Assembly: GCA_937864925.1 (NCBI GenBank)
Contig: CALMFH010000288.1
Coordinates: 1 to 58,498 of the forward strand
Direction of reading: 5' to 3'
Origin: an uncultured Alphaproteobacteria bacterium
GTDB lineage: Bacteria; Pseudomonadota; Alphaproteobacteria; Rhizobiales; Ancalomicrobiaceae
Length of the DNA stretch: 58,498 nt
This document shows positions 17,176-30,919 of this stretch, piece after piece (the stretch's first letter is position 1; every line of letters starts with the position of its first letter). The position numbers and the translations under genes were made by a program. Under the pieces are notes generated by a model that was given only the letters and a program-made list of their open reading frames with translations, made no database searches and was not told where the DNA came from.

Positions 17176-18627
17176 ATGCGCCTCAGGGAACTCACCCGAG
17201 AGATCGTCGTGGAGGCCGCCGGCGCGGACCCCGAGATCGTCGGCGTGACCGCCGACAGCCGCAAGGTCGAGGCCGGGTGGCTGTTCGCCGCGCTCGCCGG
17301 CACCCGGGCGGACGGCGCCCGCTATGCCGCCCATGCGGTGGAGCGAGGGGCGGTGGCGATCGTCGCCGGGCCCGACGTCGATCTCGGCGCGGTCGGCGTG
17401 CCGGTGGTGCGGGCGGAGGAGCCGCGTCGGGCACTGGCGCTCGTCGCGGCGCGGTTCTTCGGCGCGCAACCGGCGACCATCGTCGCGGTGACCGGGACCT
17501 CGGGCAAGACCTCGGTCGCCGCCTTCGTCCGTCAGATCTGGGAGCGGCTCGGCCATGCGGCCGCGTCGATCGGTACGATCGGCATCGTCAAGCCGAACGG
17601 CGCCACCTACGGCTCGCTGACCACTCCCGATCCGGTCGATCTCGCCCGCGATCTCGCCGGTCTCGCCGCCGAAGGGGTCGGCCACGTGGCGCTCGAGGCC
17701 TCGTCGCACGGGCTCGACCAGCATCGCCTCGACGGTGTGAGGATCGCCGCCGGCGCGTTCACCAACCTGTCGCGCGACCACCTCGACTACCATCCGACGG
17801 TCGAGCACTACTTCGACGCCAAGATGCGGCTGTTCGAGGATCTGGTGCCGCCGGGCGGCCCGGTGGTGGTCGAGATGGACAGCGCCGACGGTGTCCGCGC
17901 GGCGGAACGGGCGCGCGCCGCCGGGCGCCGGGTGTTCGAGGTCGGGCGAGCCGGCGCCGATCTGAAGCTCGTCGCGGTTTCGGCCGAAGCCGGGCGGCAG
18001 ATGCTGACGATCGCCGCGGCGGGAGAGATGCACACCGTCCGGCTGCCGCTGCTCGGCACCTTCCAGGTCTCCAACGCCCTGGTCGCGGCCGGGCTCACCA
18101 TCGTCACCGGTACGCCGGTCGCCGCCGCGCTCGCCGCCCTCGACCATCTCGAAGGCGCGCCCGGCCGGCTCGACCTCGCCGGGACGACGCCGGCGGGAGC
18201 CCCGGTCTTCGTCGACTACGCCCACAAGCCGGACGCGCTCGAGAAGGTGCTGATGGCGTTGCGTCCCTACACGACGGGGCGGCTGGTGGTGGTCTTCGGC
18301 TGCGGCGGTGATCGCGATCCCGGCAAGCGGCCGATCATGGGCGAGATCGCCACCCGGCTCGCCGACGTCACCATCGTCACCGACGACAACCCGCGCTCGG
18401 AGGAGCCGGCGGCGATCCGCCGCGCCATCCTCGCCGCGGCACCGGGGGCGATCGAGATCGGCGACCGCGGCCGGGCGATCCGCGAAGGGGTTCGGATGCT
18501 CGCTGCCGGCGACGTGCTGGTGGTCGCCGGTAAAGGTCATGAAACCGGCCAGATCGTCGGCAAGACGACGTTGCCCTTCTCCGATCACGACTCGGTGGTC
18601 GCCGCCCTCGAGGATCTCAGCCGATGA
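17176..18627 (+). CDS. murE: UDP-MurNAc-L-Ala-D-Glu:meso-DAP ligase MurE
   Basis: A 483-residue Mur ligase that adds the third residue of the stem peptide. The ATP-binding GTSGKTS is at about 107-113, the carbamylated-lysine and catalytic region LSRDHLDYH near 195, and DNPRSEEP near 404. DNPR is the signature of the meso-diaminopimelate-adding type rather than the lysine type. [10 protein letters not shown] lies near the C-terminus. ATG 17176 lies 46 nt after ftsI. Its end overlaps murF by ATGA. Confidence 0.96.
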   Translation: MRLRELTREIVVEAAGADPEIVGVTADSRKVEAGWLFAALAGTRADGARYAAHAVERGAVAIVAGPDVDLGAVGVPVVRAEEPRRALALVAARFFGAQPATIVAVTGTSGKTSVAAFVRQIWERLGHAAASIGTIGIVKPNGATYGSLTTPDPVDLARDLAGLAAEGVGHVALEASSHGLDQHRLDGVRIAAGAFTNLSRDHLDYHPTVEHYFDAKMRLFEDLVPPGGPVVVEMDSADGVRAAERARAAGRRVFEVGRAGADLKLVAVSAEAGRQMLTIAAAGEMHTVRLPLLGTFQVSNALVAAGLTIVTGTPVAAALAALDHLEGAPGRLDLAGTTPAGAPVFVDYAHKPDALEKVLMALRPYTTGRLVVVFGCGGDRDPGKRPIMGEIATRLADVTIVTDDNPRSEEPAAIRRAILAAAPGAIEIGDRGRAIREGVRMLAAGDVLVVAGKGHETGQIVGKTTLPFSDHDSVVAALEDLSR

Positions 18628-20054
18628 CCGCTCCGCTCTGGACCCTCGCCGATCTCGTCGCCGCCACCGGCGGCCGCGTCGTCGGCCGGCCGACGGGGAC
18701 GATCGGCGGCATCTCGATCGACAGCCGGACGCTGGCCGAGACCGACGCCTTCTTCGCCATCCAGGGCGATGCCCGCGACGGCCACGATTTCGTCGAGGCG
18801 GCGCTCGGCCGCGGCGCCGGCGTCTGCGTCGTCGCCGAGGAGAAGCTCGGGGCGCTGCCGGCGGACGGTCGCTACGTGGTGGTCGACGACGTGCTGGAGG
18901 CGCTCAGGCGGCTGGCGATCGCGGCGCGGGCGCGGACGACGGCGCGGATCGTCGCGGTGACCGGGTCGGTCGGCAAGACCTCGACCAAGGAGGCGCTGCG
19001 TCATGTCCTCGCCGGCCAAGGCAAGACCCACGCCTCGGTCGCTTCCTACAACAATCACTGGGGCGTGCCGTTGACGCTCGCCCGGATGCCCGCCGACTGT
19101 GCCTTCGGCGTGTTCGAGATCGGCATGAACCACGCCGGCGAGATCACGCCGCTCACGGCGCTGGTGCGGCCGCACGTAGCGGTGGTCACCACGGTGGCGC
19201 CGGTGCATCTCGAGTTCTTCCGCGACGTCGAGGCGATCGCCGAGGCCAAGGCCGAGATCTTCTCCGGGCTCGAGCCGGGCGGCGCGGCGGTCGTCGACGG
19301 CGACGTGGCGCAGGCCGGTATCCTGATCGCGGCAGCCGCGGCGAAAGGGGCGCGCGTCGTCCGCTTCGGCATCGGCGAAGGCTTCGAGGCGCGTCTGGTG
19401 CGGGCGTCGCTGCAGGCGGAGACCTCCACGGTGATGGCGAACGTTCTCGGCGGGGCGATCACCTACAAGATCGGCGCGCCGGGAATGCACGTGGTCAAGA
19501 ACTCGCTGGCGGTGCTGGCGACGACGGCGCTGGTCGGCGCCGATCTCGCTCGCGCCGGTCTGGCGCTCGCCGACATGGCGCCGCCCAAGGGGCGCGGCGA
19601 ACGCCACACGCTGCATCTCGGCCACGGCGAGGCGGTGCTGATCGACGAGAGTTACAACGCCAATCCGGCGTCGATGCGAGCGGCGATCGACCTGCTCGGC
19701 CACACCCCGGTCGGGCTCGAAGGGCGGCGCGTCGCGGTGCTCGGCGACATGCTCGAACTCGGGCCGCAGGGCGAGGCGCTGCACGCCGGCCTCGCCGAGG
19801 CGTTGATCGCGGCGCGGACCGATCGGGTGTTCCTCGCCGGTCCGCTGATGCACGCGCTGTGGCGGGCATTGCCGATCGACATGCAGGGCGCCTGGGCGGC
19901 GACCGCCAAGGAGCTCGAGCCGAAGCTCCTACTCGCGGTGCGTCCCGGCGACGCGCTGATGGTCAAGGGCTCCAACGGCAGCCGTATGGGGCCGGTGGTC
20001 GAAGCCCTGAAGAGCCGTTTCTCCTCCACCCACGCTCTCGCGGAAGACGTCTGA
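18624..20054 (+). CDS. murF: UDP-MurNAc-tripeptide:D-Ala-D-Ala ligase MurF
   Basis: A 476-residue Mur ligase completing the UDP-MurNAc-pentapeptide. The N-terminal domain has [20 protein letters not shown], the ATP loop [10 protein letters not shown] is near residue 114, then [14 protein letters not shown] and the [11 protein letters not shown] family block. [14 protein letters not shown] marks the C-terminal domain. The start overlaps the murE stop by 4 nt; mraY follows after 10 nt, so the genes are probably co-transcribed and coupled. Confidence 0.96.
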   Translation: MTAPLWTLADLVAATGGRVVGRPTGTIGGISIDSRTLAETDAFFAIQGDARDGHDFVEAALGRGAGVCVVAEEKLGALPADGRYVVVDDVLEALRRLAIAARARTTARIVAVTGSVGKTSTKEALRHVLAGQGKTHASVASYNNHWGVPLTLARMPADCAFGVFEIGMNHAGEITPLTALVRPHVAVVTTVAPVHLEFFRDVEAIAEAKAEIFSGLEPGGAAVVDGDVAQAGILIAAAAAKGARVVRFGIGEGFEARLVRASLQAETSTVMANVLGGAITYKIGAPGMHVVKNSLAVLATTALVGADLARAGLALADMAPPKGRGERHTLHLGHGEAVLIDESYNANPASMRAAIDLLGHTPVGLEGRRVAVLGDMLELGPQGEALHAGLAEALIAARTDRVFLAGPLMHALWRALPIDMQGAWAATAKELEPKLLLAVRPGDALMVKGSNGSRMGPVVEALKSRFSSTHALAEDV

Positions 20055-20064
20055 AGGTCCACCG

Positions 20065-21150
20065 ATGCTCTACGTCCTCGGAGAACTCTCCGACAAGTCC
20101 ATCCTCTTCAACCTCTTCCGCTATCAGAGCTTCCGCACCGGCGGGGCGATCCTGACGGCGCTCGCCTTCGTCTTCATGTTCGGACCGGCGATCATCGCCA
20201 CGCTCAAGGTCAAACAGGGCAAGGGCCAGCCGATCCGCGAGGACGGGCCGGCGTCGCATCTGATCACCAAGAAGGGCACGCCCACGATGGGTGGGCTGAT
20301 GATCCTCTCCGGCTTCCTGTTCTCGACACTGTTGTGGGCCAACCTCTCCAACATCTACGTGTTGGCGGTGACCGCGGTGACGCTCGGCTTCGGCGCCATC
20401 GGCTTCTGGGACGACTACCTCAAGGTCACCAAGCAGAGCCACAAGGGCTTCTCCGGCAAGCAGCGGCTGGCGCTCGAGTTCATCATCTCGGGCATCGCCG
20501 TGCTGGTGATGGTGTGGATGAACCGCGGCGCCCATCCGACGGCGGTCGCCTTCCCGCTGTTCAAGGATTTCTTCGTCGACCTCGGCTGGTTCTTCATCGT
20601 CTTCGGTTCCTTCGTCATCGTCTCCTTCGGCAATGCGGTGAACCTCACCGACGGGCTCGACGGGCTCGCCATCGTGCCGGTGATGATCGCGGCGGCGACC
20701 TTCGCGGCGATCGCCTATCTGACCGGCCGTGTCGACTATTCCGCCTATCTCGGCATCAACCACGTGCCGGGTGCGGGCGAGCTGTCGGTGGTGCTCGGCG
20801 CCGTGGTCGGCGCCGGCCTCGGCTTCCTGTGGTTCAACGCGCCGCCGGCGGCGATCTTCATGGGCGACACCGGGTCGCTGGCGCTCGGTGGTCTGCTCGG
20901 CTCGGTCTCGGTGGCGGTCAAGCACGAGATCGTGCTCGGCATCGTCGGCGGGCTGTTCGTACTCGAGGCGATGTCGGTGATCATCCAGGTGGCGAGCTTC
21001 AAGCTCACGGGAAAGCGCGTCTTCAGGATGGCGCCGATCCACCACCACTTCGAACAGCTCGGCTGGAAGGAGCCGCAGGTCGTCATCCGCTTCTGGATCA
21101 TCGCCGTCGTCCTCGCCCTGATCGGGCTCTCCACGTTGAAGCTGAGGTGA
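20065..21150 (+). CDS. mraY: Phospho-MurNAc-pentapeptide transferase MraY
   Basis: A 361-residue, ten-segment inner membrane enzyme making lipid I from UDP-MurNAc-pentapeptide and undecaprenyl phosphate. Signatures are [12 protein letters not shown] near 70, [10 protein letters not shown] with the catalytic acidic pair near 115, [11 protein letters not shown] near 193, [12 protein letters not shown] near 267 and IHHHFE near 325. The length matches the family. AAGG precedes ATG 20065. It lies in the standard place between murF and murD. Confidence 0.97.
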   Translation: MLYVLGELSDKSILFNLFRYQSFRTGGAILTALAFVFMFGPAIIATLKVKQGKGQPIREDGPASHLITKKGTPTMGGLMILSGFLFSTLLWANLSNIYVLAVTAVTLGFGAIGFWDDYLKVTKQSHKGFSGKQRLALEFIISGIAVLVMVWMNRGAHPTAVAFPLFKDFFVDLGWFFIVFGSFVIVSFGNAVNLTDGLDGLAIVPVMIAAATFAAIAYLTGRVDYSAYLGINHVPGAGELSVVLGAVVGAGLGFLWFNAPPAAIFMGDTGSLALGGLLGSVSVAVKHEIVLGIVGGLFVLEAMSVIIQVASFKLTGKRVFRMAPIHHHFEQLGWKEPQVVIRFWIIAVVLALIGLSTLKLR

Positions 21151-21154
21151 GGAG

Positions 21155-22549
21155 ATGATCGCGGTCGACCTCTTCCGGGATCGCGCGGTGGCGCTGTTCG
21201 GGCTCGGTGGCTCGGGGCTCGCCACCGCCGAGGCGCTCGCCGCCGGCGGTGCGCATCTACGTGTCTGGGACGATGCCGAGGCGGCGCGGAGCGAAGCGGC
21301 GCGGCGCGGTCTCGAGGTGGTGGCGCTCGGCGAGGTCACGTGGCGCGAGCTCGAGGCGCTGGTGTTGGCGCCGGGGGTGCCGCTCACCCATCCCGAACCG
21401 CACTGGACGGTGCGACTCGCCCATGCCGCCCACGTGCCGGTCGTCGGCGACGTCGAACTCTTCGCCCGCCAGCGTCGCGCCACCTGCCCGACCGCGCCCT
21501 TCGTGGCGATCACCGGCACAAACGGCAAGTCGACCACCACGGCACTGATCGATCATCTGCTGCGCGCCGCCGGCCGTGACGCCCAGATGGGGGGCAACAT
21601 CGGTCGCGCCGTGCTGTCGCTCGACCCGCTCGATCCGTCGCGTACCTACGTGGTGGAGTGCTCGTCGTTCCAGATCGATCTGGCGCCGAGCCTCGATCCG
21701 ACGGTCGGCATCCTGACCAATCTCTCCGAGGATCACCTCGACCGCCACGGCACCATGACCGCCTACGCGGCAATCAAGGAGCGGTTGGTCGAAGCGGCGG
21801 GGACCGCGGTGATCGGTGTCGACGATTCGCTGTCGGCGGAAATCGCGGCGCGGATCGAGGCCGAGGCGCACACGGTCGTCCGCATCTCGGCGACGCAGGA
21901 CCTCGCCGACGGCGTCTTCGCCCGCGGTTCGGCGATCGTCGTGGCCGAGGGGGGTCGGGAGACGATCGTCGCCGATCTCACCGGCATCGGGTCGCTGCGC
22001 GGCCGCCACAACGCCCAGAACGCCTGCGCCGCGGTCGCGGCCTGTCGGGCGCTGGGTCTCTCGACCGGAGAGATCGCGGCGGGTCTCGCCACCTTCCCCG
22101 GCCTCGCCCATCGCATGGAGCAGGTGGGGCGCAAGGGCCGAGTGCTGTTCGTCAACGACTCGAAGGCGACCAACGCCGATTCGACGGCGCAGGCGCTGGC
22201 GAGCTTCGAACGGATCTACTGGATCGCCGGCGGCAAGCCGAAGTCGGGCGGTATCACCTCGCTCGGCGGCTTCTTCGATCGGATCGCCAAGGCCTATCTG
22301 ATCGGCGCGGCGAGTGAGGAGTTCGCCGCGACGCTCGACGGTCGCGTGGCGCTCGAGCGCGCCGGCACCATCGAACGGGCGCTCGAACTCGCGGCGGCCG
22401 ATGCGGCGGCCGACGGGGCGGCGGAGCCGGTGGTGCTGTTGTCACCGGCCTGCGCCTCCTACGACCAGTTCAAGAACTTCGAAGTCCGGGGCGATCATTT
22501 CCGCGCCCTGGTCGCGGCGATCCCGGGGATCGAAGGGGTGGGGCCATGA
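21155..22549 (+). CDS. murD: UDP-MurNAc-L-Ala:D-Glu ligase MurD
   Basis: A 464-residue Mur ligase adding D-glutamate. An N-terminal Rossmann-like domain ([16 protein letters not shown]) precedes the ATP loop [12 protein letters not shown] near 121-132. [13 protein letters not shown] follows near 189, then [12 protein letters not shown] and AGGKPKSGG in the C-terminal domain, and [16 protein letters not shown] at the end. The RBS GAGGTGAGGAG starts within the mraY stop region. The stop overlaps the ftsW start by 4 nt. Confidence 0.96.
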   Translation: MIAVDLFRDRAVALFGLGGSGLATAEALAAGGAHLRVWDDAEAARSEAARRGLEVVALGEVTWRELEALVLAPGVPLTHPEPHWTVRLAHAAHVPVVGDVELFARQRRATCPTAPFVAITGTNGKSTTTALIDHLLRAAGRDAQMGGNIGRAVLSLDPLDPSRTYVVECSSFQIDLAPSLDPTVGILTNLSEDHLDRHGTMTAYAAIKERLVEAAGTAVIGVDDSLSAEIAARIEAEAHTVVRISATQDLADGVFARGSAIVVAEGGRETIVADLTGIGSLRGRHNAQNACAAVAACRALGLSTGEIAAGLATFPGLAHRMEQVGRKGRVLFVNDSKATNADSTAQALASFERIYWIAGGKPKSGGITSLGGFFDRIAKAYLIGAASEEFAATLDGRVALERAGTIERALELAAADAAADGAAEPVVLLSPACASYDQFKNFEVRGDHFRALVAAIPGIEGVGP

Positions 22550-23751
22550 ACCGTACCGATCGTTCGCTCTTCGCATCCTGGTGGTGGACCGTCGATCGCA
22601 CCCTGATCGCGGCGGCGGTTGTGCTGCTGGTGGCGGGGCTGGTCTTCTCCTTCGCCGCCTCGCCGGTGGTGGCGGAGCGGATCGGCGCCTCCGACAGCTT
22701 CCACTTCGTCAAGCGCCATGCGGTCTTCTTCGTGCCGGCGCTGGCGATGCTGTTCGGTGTCTCCTTCCTCGGCCCGCGCGGGGTGCGGCGAGCGGCGGCG
22801 GCGGTCTTCGTCGTGTCGCTGGTGCTCTTGGTGGCGGTGCTGTTCTTCGGACAGGAGGTGAAGGGGGCGCGGCGCTGGATCAACCTCCTCGGCGTCACGG
22901 TGCAGCCGTCGGAATTCGTCAAACCGGCCTTCATCATCCTCGCCGCCTGGCTCTTCGCCGAGAACCAGAAGCACCGGGAACATCGGGTGCCGGGCAACGC
23001 GCTCGCCATCCTGCTGTTCATCGTCGTCGCGGCGCTGCTCGTCGCCCAGCCCGACATCGGCCAGACCATCCTCGCCTCGGCGGCGTGGATCGCCGTGTTC
23101 TTCGTCGCCGGCATGTCGTTGTGGTGGATCGTCGGGCTCGGCGGGGCGGGTGTCGCCGGCGTCTGGGCGGCCTACACCTTCGTTCCGCACGTCCATGCCC
23201 GCATCAACCGCTTTCTCGACAAGCAGGGGGCGGTGAAGAGCGGCCACATGACCGCCGACGGCTATCAGGCCCAGCAGGCCCACGACAGTTTCCTCAACGG
23301 CGGCTGGTTCGGCCGCGGCCCGGGCGAAGGGACGGTGAAGCGGCTGCTGCCCGACAGCCACACCGACTACATCTTCGCGGTGATCGGCGAGGAATACGGG
23401 CTGATCATGTGCACGCTGGTGGTGGCGATCTTCGCCTGGATCGTCTTCCGCGGCCTCGCCCACGCCATGCGCGAGGACGACCCGTTCATCCGCTACGCGG
23501 TGGTCGGCCTCGTCGTGCTGATCGGCGTGCAGTCGGGCATCAACATCGCGGTGAACCTGCAACTGATGCCGGCCAAGGGCATGACGCTGCCGTTCATCTC
23601 CTACGGCGGCTCGTCGCTGATCGCCACCGCCTTCGAGATGGGGTGTCTTCTGGCGCTGACGCGACGGCGACCGCAGGCGACCCGCTTCGCCGCACCGATC
23701 CGGCTGGAGCCGGTCGAGAGCGACATCGGCGCGACGCCGCACGCCGCCTGA
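22546..23751 (+). CDS. ftsW: Septal peptidoglycan glycosyltransferase FtsW
   Basis: A 401-residue SEDS-family membrane protein with about ten segments. It polymerises septal glycan strands from lipid II, paired with FtsI. Signatures are [20 protein letters not shown] near 105-125, AQPDIGQT with the catalytic Asp near 168, [20 protein letters not shown] near 260, and [10 protein letters not shown] near 345. The start overlaps the murD stop (ATGA). About 100 nt follow before murG, the longest gap in this half of the cluster. Confidence 0.96.
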   Translation: MNRTDRSLFASWWWTVDRTLIAAAVVLLVAGLVFSFAASPVVAERIGASDSFHFVKRHAVFFVPALAMLFGVSFLGPRGVRRAAAAVFVVSLVLLVAVLFFGQEVKGARRWINLLGVTVQPSEFVKPAFIILAAWLFAENQKHREHRVPGNALAILLFIVVAALLVAQPDIGQTILASAAWIAVFFVAGMSLWWIVGLGGAGVAGVWAAYTFVPHVHARINRFLDKQGAVKSGHMTADGYQAQQAHDSFLNGGWFGRGPGEGTVKRLLPDSHTDYIFAVIGEEYGLIMCTLVVAIFAWIVFRGLAHAMREDDPFIRYAVVGLVVLIGVQSGINIAVNLQLMPAKGMTLPFISYGGSSLIATAFEMGCLLALTRRRPQATRFAAPIRLEPVESDIGATPHAA

Positions 23752-23851
23752 TCCCGTTCCGGCAGACCGCATCGCACTGCCGGAGCCTCCCCGTCGATCC
23801 GGTCGCGTCGGAACCGGGCGCATCGACGGACGGACCACGACGAGGGACCCG

Positions 23852-24946
23852 ATGAGCCTCACCATCCTGCTCGCTGCCGGGGGTACCGGCGGCCATCTCT
23901 TCCCGGCGGAATCGCTCGCCGCCGAACTCGGCCGCCGCGGCCATGCCGTCGAGCTCGCCACCGACGAGCGCGCCGACAAATACGGCCGCGCCTTCCCGGC
24001 ACGGGCGATCGACATCATCCCCTCGGCCACCTTCAAGGGGCGCGATCCGATCTCGGTGATCAGGACCGTCGCGACGCTGGCGATCGGCACGTGGCAGGCG
24101 TGGAGGCTCCTGCGCCGCATCCGCCCCGACGCGGTGGTCGGTTTCGGCGGCTATCCGACCTTCCCGCCGATGATCGCGGCGCAGCTCTCCGGCGTGCCGA
24201 CCGTCCTGCACGAGCAGAACGCGGTGATGGGGCGGGCGAACAGGGCGCTGGCGAAGCGGGTGACGCGCATCGCCCTGTCGTTTCCCGGTACGCGGATGTT
24301 GGGGGCCGACGCGCGACGTGCGGTCCACACCGGCAATCCGGTGCGCGACATGGTGATCTCGGCGGCGCGGGTGCCCTATGCGGTCCCGGCGCTCGATGGC
24401 GAGTTCCGGCTGCTCGTCTTCGGTGGCAGCCAGGGGGCGCGGTTCTTCTCCGAAGCGGTGCCGCCGGCGGTCGAGAGGCTCGATCCGGCGCTCCGGGCGC
24501 GGCTCAGGCTGGTGCAGCAGGCCCGCGCCGAAGACGCCGAGGCGGTGATGGCCGCCTATGCGCGGCTCGGGGTCTCCGCCGAGGTGGCGCCGTTCTTCGT
24601 CGACCTGCCGGCGCGGATCGCGGCGGCGCATCTGGTGGTGTGCCGGTCGGGGGCGTCGAGCGTCGGCGAGTTGGCGGTGATCGGTCGTCCGGCGATCCTC
24701 GTGCCACTGCCCGGCGCACTCGATCAGGATCAGGCGGCGAACGCCGCGGTGCTGGAGGCGGCCGGCGGCGGCTGGCCGATCCGCCAGGACGAACTGACGC
24801 CGGAGCGTCTGGCCGAAGAACTGACCAAGGCGATGACCGATCCCGAGCAACTGGCCGAAGCCGCCGAAGCGGCCAAGGCCGCCGGCAAGGCCGACGCGGT
24901 GGCGCGGCTGGCGGATCTCGTCGAAGAGGTGGCGGGCAAGCGGTGA
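23852..24946 (+). CDS. murG: Lipid II synthase MurG (GlcNAc transferase)
   Basis: A 364-residue GT-B glycosyltransferase at the inner face of the membrane, adding GlcNAc to lipid I. The N-terminal glycine loop is GGTGGHLFPA (10-19), then GFGGYPTFPP and HEQNAVMGRANR. The UDP-GlcNAc site in the second domain has FGGSQGARFF, then CRSGASSVGELAVIGRPAILVPLP and DQDQAANA. In most relatives murC follows directly; here the next gene is ligA on the opposite strand, whose stop lies 4 nt away. This is the proposed left inversion junction. Confidence 0.97.
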   Translation: MSLTILLAAGGTGGHLFPAESLAAELGRRGHAVELATDERADKYGRAFPARAIDIIPSATFKGRDPISVIRTVATLAIGTWQAWRLLRRIRPDAVVGFGGYPTFPPMIAAQLSGVPTVLHEQNAVMGRANRALAKRVTRIALSFPGTRMLGADARRAVHTGNPVRDMVISAARVPYAVPALDGEFRLLVFGGSQGARFFSEAVPPAVERLDPALRARLRLVQQARAEDAEAVMAAYARLGVSAEVAPFFVDLPARIAAAHLVVCRSGASSVGELAVIGRPAILVPLPGALDQDQAANAAVLEAAGGGWPIRQDELTPERLAEELTKAMTDPEQLAEAAEAAKAAGKADAVARLADLVEEVAGKR

Positions 24947-24950
24947 TCGG

Positions 24951-27595
<2,645 letters not shown>

Positions 27596-27632
27596 TCTCA
27601 TCTCCCCGGATGGGACGAGCGGAATATGCAAT

Positions 27633-27661
27633 AAACTTTACCGAAAAATTCAGATTGTCAA
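27633..27661 (-). promoter_or_regulatory. Probable promoter of the XRE regulator gene
   Basis: TTGACA (27661-27656, minus strand) is a perfect -35 box. Downstream candidates for -10 are TAAAGT at 15 bp spacing or a weaker GTTTAT at 19 bp. The start codon lies about 35-60 nt further on. The surrounding DNA is A+T rich. Confidence 0.45.
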
Positions 27662-27917
27662 CCTGTTCGGAAATCGTGGGGGTGACACCCCGAAAACACA
27701 ACCGAATGCTTAGTTCTGGTTGTTGTTACACAGGATTCCAGGTGTATTTCCGTCGCGAATCGGAGGCTCTGAATGAAAAAATGATTACATCAGATGCGAA
27801 TGAGTTGACAAAAAGTTACCGTGTCGCCACGGTTGAGCCGGCCGCGCGATGAGCGAGCGGTCCGGGGTCGGGTCAAGTGCCCCGTCGAGTAGAAGAGTCA
27901 GGATTCGGGGGGGCATC

Positions 27918-28148
27918 ATGGGCCGTGACCTTGATCCCAATTATGCCGTGACGGCGATCGTCGTTCTCGCACTCGTCGTGGTGGCGGCGTTCGTCGTCCA
28001 TGCGCGTCAAGGTGGGGATGCGCGTTTCGAATTCGAACGTACGGATCGGACCGGGAGCATTCGGATGCGTGGCACTCTCGAAGCGCCTCGGCTCGAAGAC
28101 AAGCTCGACACGAAGAACATGGTGCAGACGCCTCGCACCGGGCCGTGA
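27918..28148 (+). CDS. Small membrane-anchored hypothetical protein
   Basis: A 76-residue protein beginning MGRDLDPNYAVTA, with one strong hydrophobic segment (VTAIVVLALVVVAAFVVHA, about 11-29). A charged tail follows (DARFEFERTDRTGSIRMRG and EAPRLEDKLDT). It would be a single-pass inner membrane protein, N-terminus probably outside or short. A poly-G tract with RBS potential precedes ATG 27918; an in-frame ATG at 27849 would add 23 polar residues. No family is recognised. It converges on recN with repeat copy 4 between them. Confidence 0.6.
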   Translation: MGRDLDPNYAVTAIVVLALVVVAAFVVHARQGGDARFEFERTDRTGSIRMRGTLEAPRLEDKLDTKNMVQTPRTGP

Positions 28149-28188
28149 TGTCGATCCGGGGCCGTGAACCGGCGCCCTCTCATATCGG

Positions 28189-28311
28189 GCCCATGAAATT
28201 CGGACTCGTCCGAATTTCATGGCGTCACGGCCCGACCGGCCGACGCCCATTCGGGCTCGCCTTCGCGTACGAAGCTTCGAATGGGTCCAAACTTCGTCCG
28301 CTCGGTATCAC
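28189..28311 (+). repeat. Double-palindrome intergenic element, copy 4
   Basis: Same orientation as copies 1 and 2. Palindrome 1 (28191-28222) has 14-base perfect arms around CTCG. Palindrome 2 (28265-28301) has 16-base arms with three mismatches, so it is the most decayed. The core differs from copy 1 by about one base. The terminal CTCGGTATCAC contains the recN stop codon (28308-28310), so the element overlaps the end of recN. Confidence 0.85.
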
Positions 28312-29981
28312 CCTTCGGCGATCAGGCGTTCCGCCGCGGCTCTCGCCTCCGCAGTCACCGTCTCGCCCGACAGCATCCGAGCGATCTCCTCGCGGCGAGC
28401 GTCGCGGGTGAGTTCGACGACGCGGGTCGCCACGCGGTCTTCGCCGCCGCCGGGGACCGGTTCCTTGGAGATCAGCAGATGGGTGTCGGCGAGCGCCGCC
28501 ACCTGAGGGGCGTGGGTGACGCTCATCACCTGGACCTTGTCGGCCAATCGCGCCAGCCGCTGACCGACGGCGCCGGCGACGGCACCGCCCACCCCGGTGT
28601 CGATCTCGTCGAAGATCAGGGTCGGGGCCGAGCCCTTGTCGGCGAGGCTGACCTTCAGCGCCAAGAGGAAGCGCGACAGCTCGCCGCCGGAGGCGACCTT
28701 CATCATCGGGCCCGGTCGGGTGCCGGGATTGGTCTGGACGTGGAACTCGATGCGGTCGATGCCCGCGGGGCCGGCCTGGGTTCGATCGCTCGTGCGGGCG
28801 ACGAGGAAGCGGGCGCGCTCCAGCTTCAGCGCCGGAAGTTCGGCATGGACGGCCGCCTCGAGCGCCGTCGCGGTCTCGGCACGGGTGGCGGAGAGGGCCT
28901 GTGCCGCTGCGACATAGGCGGCTTCCGCAGTGCCGACGGCCGTCTCCAGGGCGGCGAGCCGTTCCTCGCCATGGTCGAGGGCGGCGAGGTCTGCGGCCAT
29001 GCGGGCGTGCAGGCCGGGCAGTGCGTCGCAGGCGCAGGCGTGCTTACGGGCGGCGGCGCGCAGGGCGAAGAGGCGCTCTTCGGTTCGCTCGAGATCACGC
29101 GGATCGAAATCGGCGGCGCGTAGCGCACGTTCCAGCGCGGCGCGCGCCTCTTCCAGAAGGTCCAGCGCGGCACCCATCGGCTTCAGCGCCGTCTCGGTCA
29201 ATTCGGGGAGGGCCGCGGTCTTGCGCTCCAGATTGCGCATCAGCGAGGCGACGGTCGGGATCGGCGAATGAGCGCCGTCGAAGGTCTCGACCGCAGCGGC
29301 CAGATCGCCGGCGACCTTCTCCGACTGCATCATACGGTGGCGTTTCGTGGCGAGTTCCGTCTCCTCGCCCTCGGCCGGGGCGAGGCGGTCGAGGTCCTCG
29401 AGGCTGGCGCGCAGGTAGTCGGCTTCGCGGCGGGCGGCGTCGATGCGGGCGGCGTGGCCGTCGCGTTCCCGGATCGCGGCGCGCCAGGCGGTCCAGGCGG
29501 TGGCGACGGTGGCGACCGCCGGCTCGAGCCCGCCGAAGGCATCGAGCAGGCGGCGATGCTCGCGTTCGTCGGTGAGCGCTCGGTCGTCGTGCTGACCGTG
29601 AATCTCGACCAGTCGCTCGCCGATGTCGCGCAACAGCGTCGCCGAGACCGGGGCGTCGTTGAGGAAGGCGCGGGTGCGGCCGTCGGCGGTCTGGATGCGG
29701 CGGACGATGAGGTCGCCGGAGGCGTCGATGTCGTTGTCGGCGAGAATCCGGCGGACGGGGTGGTCGGCGGCGACGTCGAAGACGGCGGTGACCTGCCCCT
29801 GTGCCGCGCCGTGGCGGACGAGGCCGGCGTCGCCACGGCCGCCGAGTGCCAGCGCCAGGCTGTCGAGCAGGATCGATTTGCCGGCGCCCGTCTCGCCGGT
29901 CAGCACCGTCAGGCCGCGGGCGAAGTCGATCTCCAGCCGCTCGATCAGAACGATGTCTCGGATCGACAGAGCGGCGAGCAT
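28308..29981 (-). CDS. recN: DNA repair protein RecN
   Basis: A 557-residue SMC-like ATPase of double-strand break repair. Walker A GETGAGKS is at about 29-36, Q-loop and FLNDAPVSATLLRDIGERLVEIHGQHD follow, and a central coiled coil spans about 150-380. The ABC signature region VASGGELSRFLLALK and Walker B LIFDEIDTGVGG lie near 435-460, with VTHAPQVAA as the H-loop. The start ATG 29981 gives MLAALSIRDIVLIERLEIDF, the normal N-terminus; upstream in-frame sequence is antisense-like. The gap to bamD is about 90 nt. Confidence 0.95.
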   Translation of the reverse strand: MLAALSIRDIVLIERLEIDFARGLTVLTGETGAGKSILLDSLALALGGRGDAGLVRHGAAQGQVTAVFDVAADHPVRRILADNDIDASGDLIVRRIQTADGRTRAFLNDAPVSATLLRDIGERLVEIHGQHDDRALTDEREHRRLLDAFGGLEPAVATVATAWTAWRAAIRERDGHAARIDAARREADYLRASLEDLDRLAPAEGEETELATKRHRMMQSEKVAGDLAAAVETFDGAHSPIPTVASLMRNLERKTAALPELTETALKPMGAALDLLEEARAALERALRAADFDPRDLERTEERLFALRAAARKHACACDALPGLHARMAADLAALDHGEERLAALETAVGTAEAAYVAAAQALSATRAETATALEAAVHAELPALKLERARFLVARTSDRTQAGPAGIDRIEFHVQTNPGTRPGPMMKVASGGELSRFLLALKVSLADKGSAPTLIFDEIDTGVGGAVAGAVGQRLARLADKVQVMSVTHAPQVAALADTHLLISKEPVPGGGEDRVATRVVELTRDARREEIARMLSGETVTAEARAAAERLIAEG

Positions 29982-30073
29982 GGGCGGACGCGATTCTCCG
30001 GCAGGGCGTGGCCCGACGATAGCGCCGACGAGAACAAAACGGAACCCCCGACCGGCGATGCGGTCGGGCGGGC

Positions 30074-30919
30074 TCAGAACACGCGGAAATTCTTGAAGGA
30101 CTTGGAGATCCAGCTTCCCGAGGTCTCGCTCGGCTCGTAGCCGCCCGTCCTCAGCAGCGCATAGCTGTCCTTGTACCACTGGCTGTCGGGGAAATTGTGC
30201 CCGAGCACGGCGGCCGCGGTCTGCGCCTCGTTGACGACGCCGAGGGCATAGTAGGCCTCGACCAGACGGGCGAGCGCCTCCTCGACGTGGCGCGTGGTCT
30301 GGTACTCGGTGGTCACCACCTTGAAGCGGTTGATCGCGGCGAGATGCTGGCCCTTGCGCAGATAGAAGCGGCCGACGTCCATCTCCTTGCCGGCGAGCTG
30401 GTCCTTGACGGTCAGCAGCTTCTTGCGGGCGTCGTCCGCGTAAGGCGAACTCGGATACTTCTGGACGAGCTCGGCATAGGCGGCCATCGCCTTGCCGGTG
30501 CGCTCCTGGTCGCGGCTGATGTCGGGGATCTGCTTGAAGTAGCTCTCGGCCATCAGGTACTGGGCATAGGCCGCGTCCGGGCTGCCGGGATAGAGGGTGA
30601 CGAAGCGGCGCGCCGCGGTGATGCATTCGGTGTAGTTGGCGCGCTCGAACTCGGTGTAGGCCTGCATCAGCACCGACTTCTTGGCCCATTCCGAATAGGG
30701 ATGCAGCCGGTCGAGATCGCCGAACTTCTTGACCGCGTCGGCGCGCTTGCCGGCCTGTTGCAGCACCAGGGCTTCGTTGTAGAGCTGATCGGCCGGGGTC
30801 CGGTCGAGACCGAGGTCGTCGTCCTTGGAGGCGCAACCGGCGAGGAAGGCGGCCAGCGTCGTGGCGAGCGCGAGGCTCGCGATCCGGTGTGCCCGGCCGA
30901 GTGCGGAGGGGCGCTCCAT
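30074..30919 (-). CDS. bamD: Outer membrane assembly lipoprotein BamD
   Basis: A 281-residue lipoprotein of the BAM complex, which inserts beta-barrel proteins in the outer membrane. The signal ends LAAFLAGC with the lipidated cysteine at residue 29. TPR-like repeats follow: ADQLYNEALVLQQAGKRADA, LHPYSEWAKKSVLMQAYTEF, and SPDAAYAQYLMAESYF. The start is uncertain between 30919 and 30961; the shorter form gives a compact signal peptide. The order recN-bamD-lpxC-ftsZ is the usual alphaproteobacterial one. Confidence 0.93.
   Translation of the reverse strand: MERPSALGRAHRIASLALATTLAAFLAGCASKDDDLGLDRTPADQLYNEALVLQQAGKRADAVKKFGDLDRLHPYSEWAKKSVLMQAYTEFERANYTECITAARRFVTLYPGSPDAAYAQYLMAESYFKQIPDISRDQERTGKAMAAYAELVQKYPSSPYADDARKKLLTVKDQLAGKEMDVGRFYLRKGQHLAAINRFKVVTTEYQTTRHVEEALARLVEAYYALGVVNEAQTAAAVLGHNFPDSQWYKDSYALLRTGGYEPSETSGSWISKSFKNFRVF

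Noticed and set aside
27781-27852. 24-codon frame upstream of the small membrane protein gene
   Set aside because: No ribosome binding site at a suitable distance and no hydrophobic or leader-like feature.
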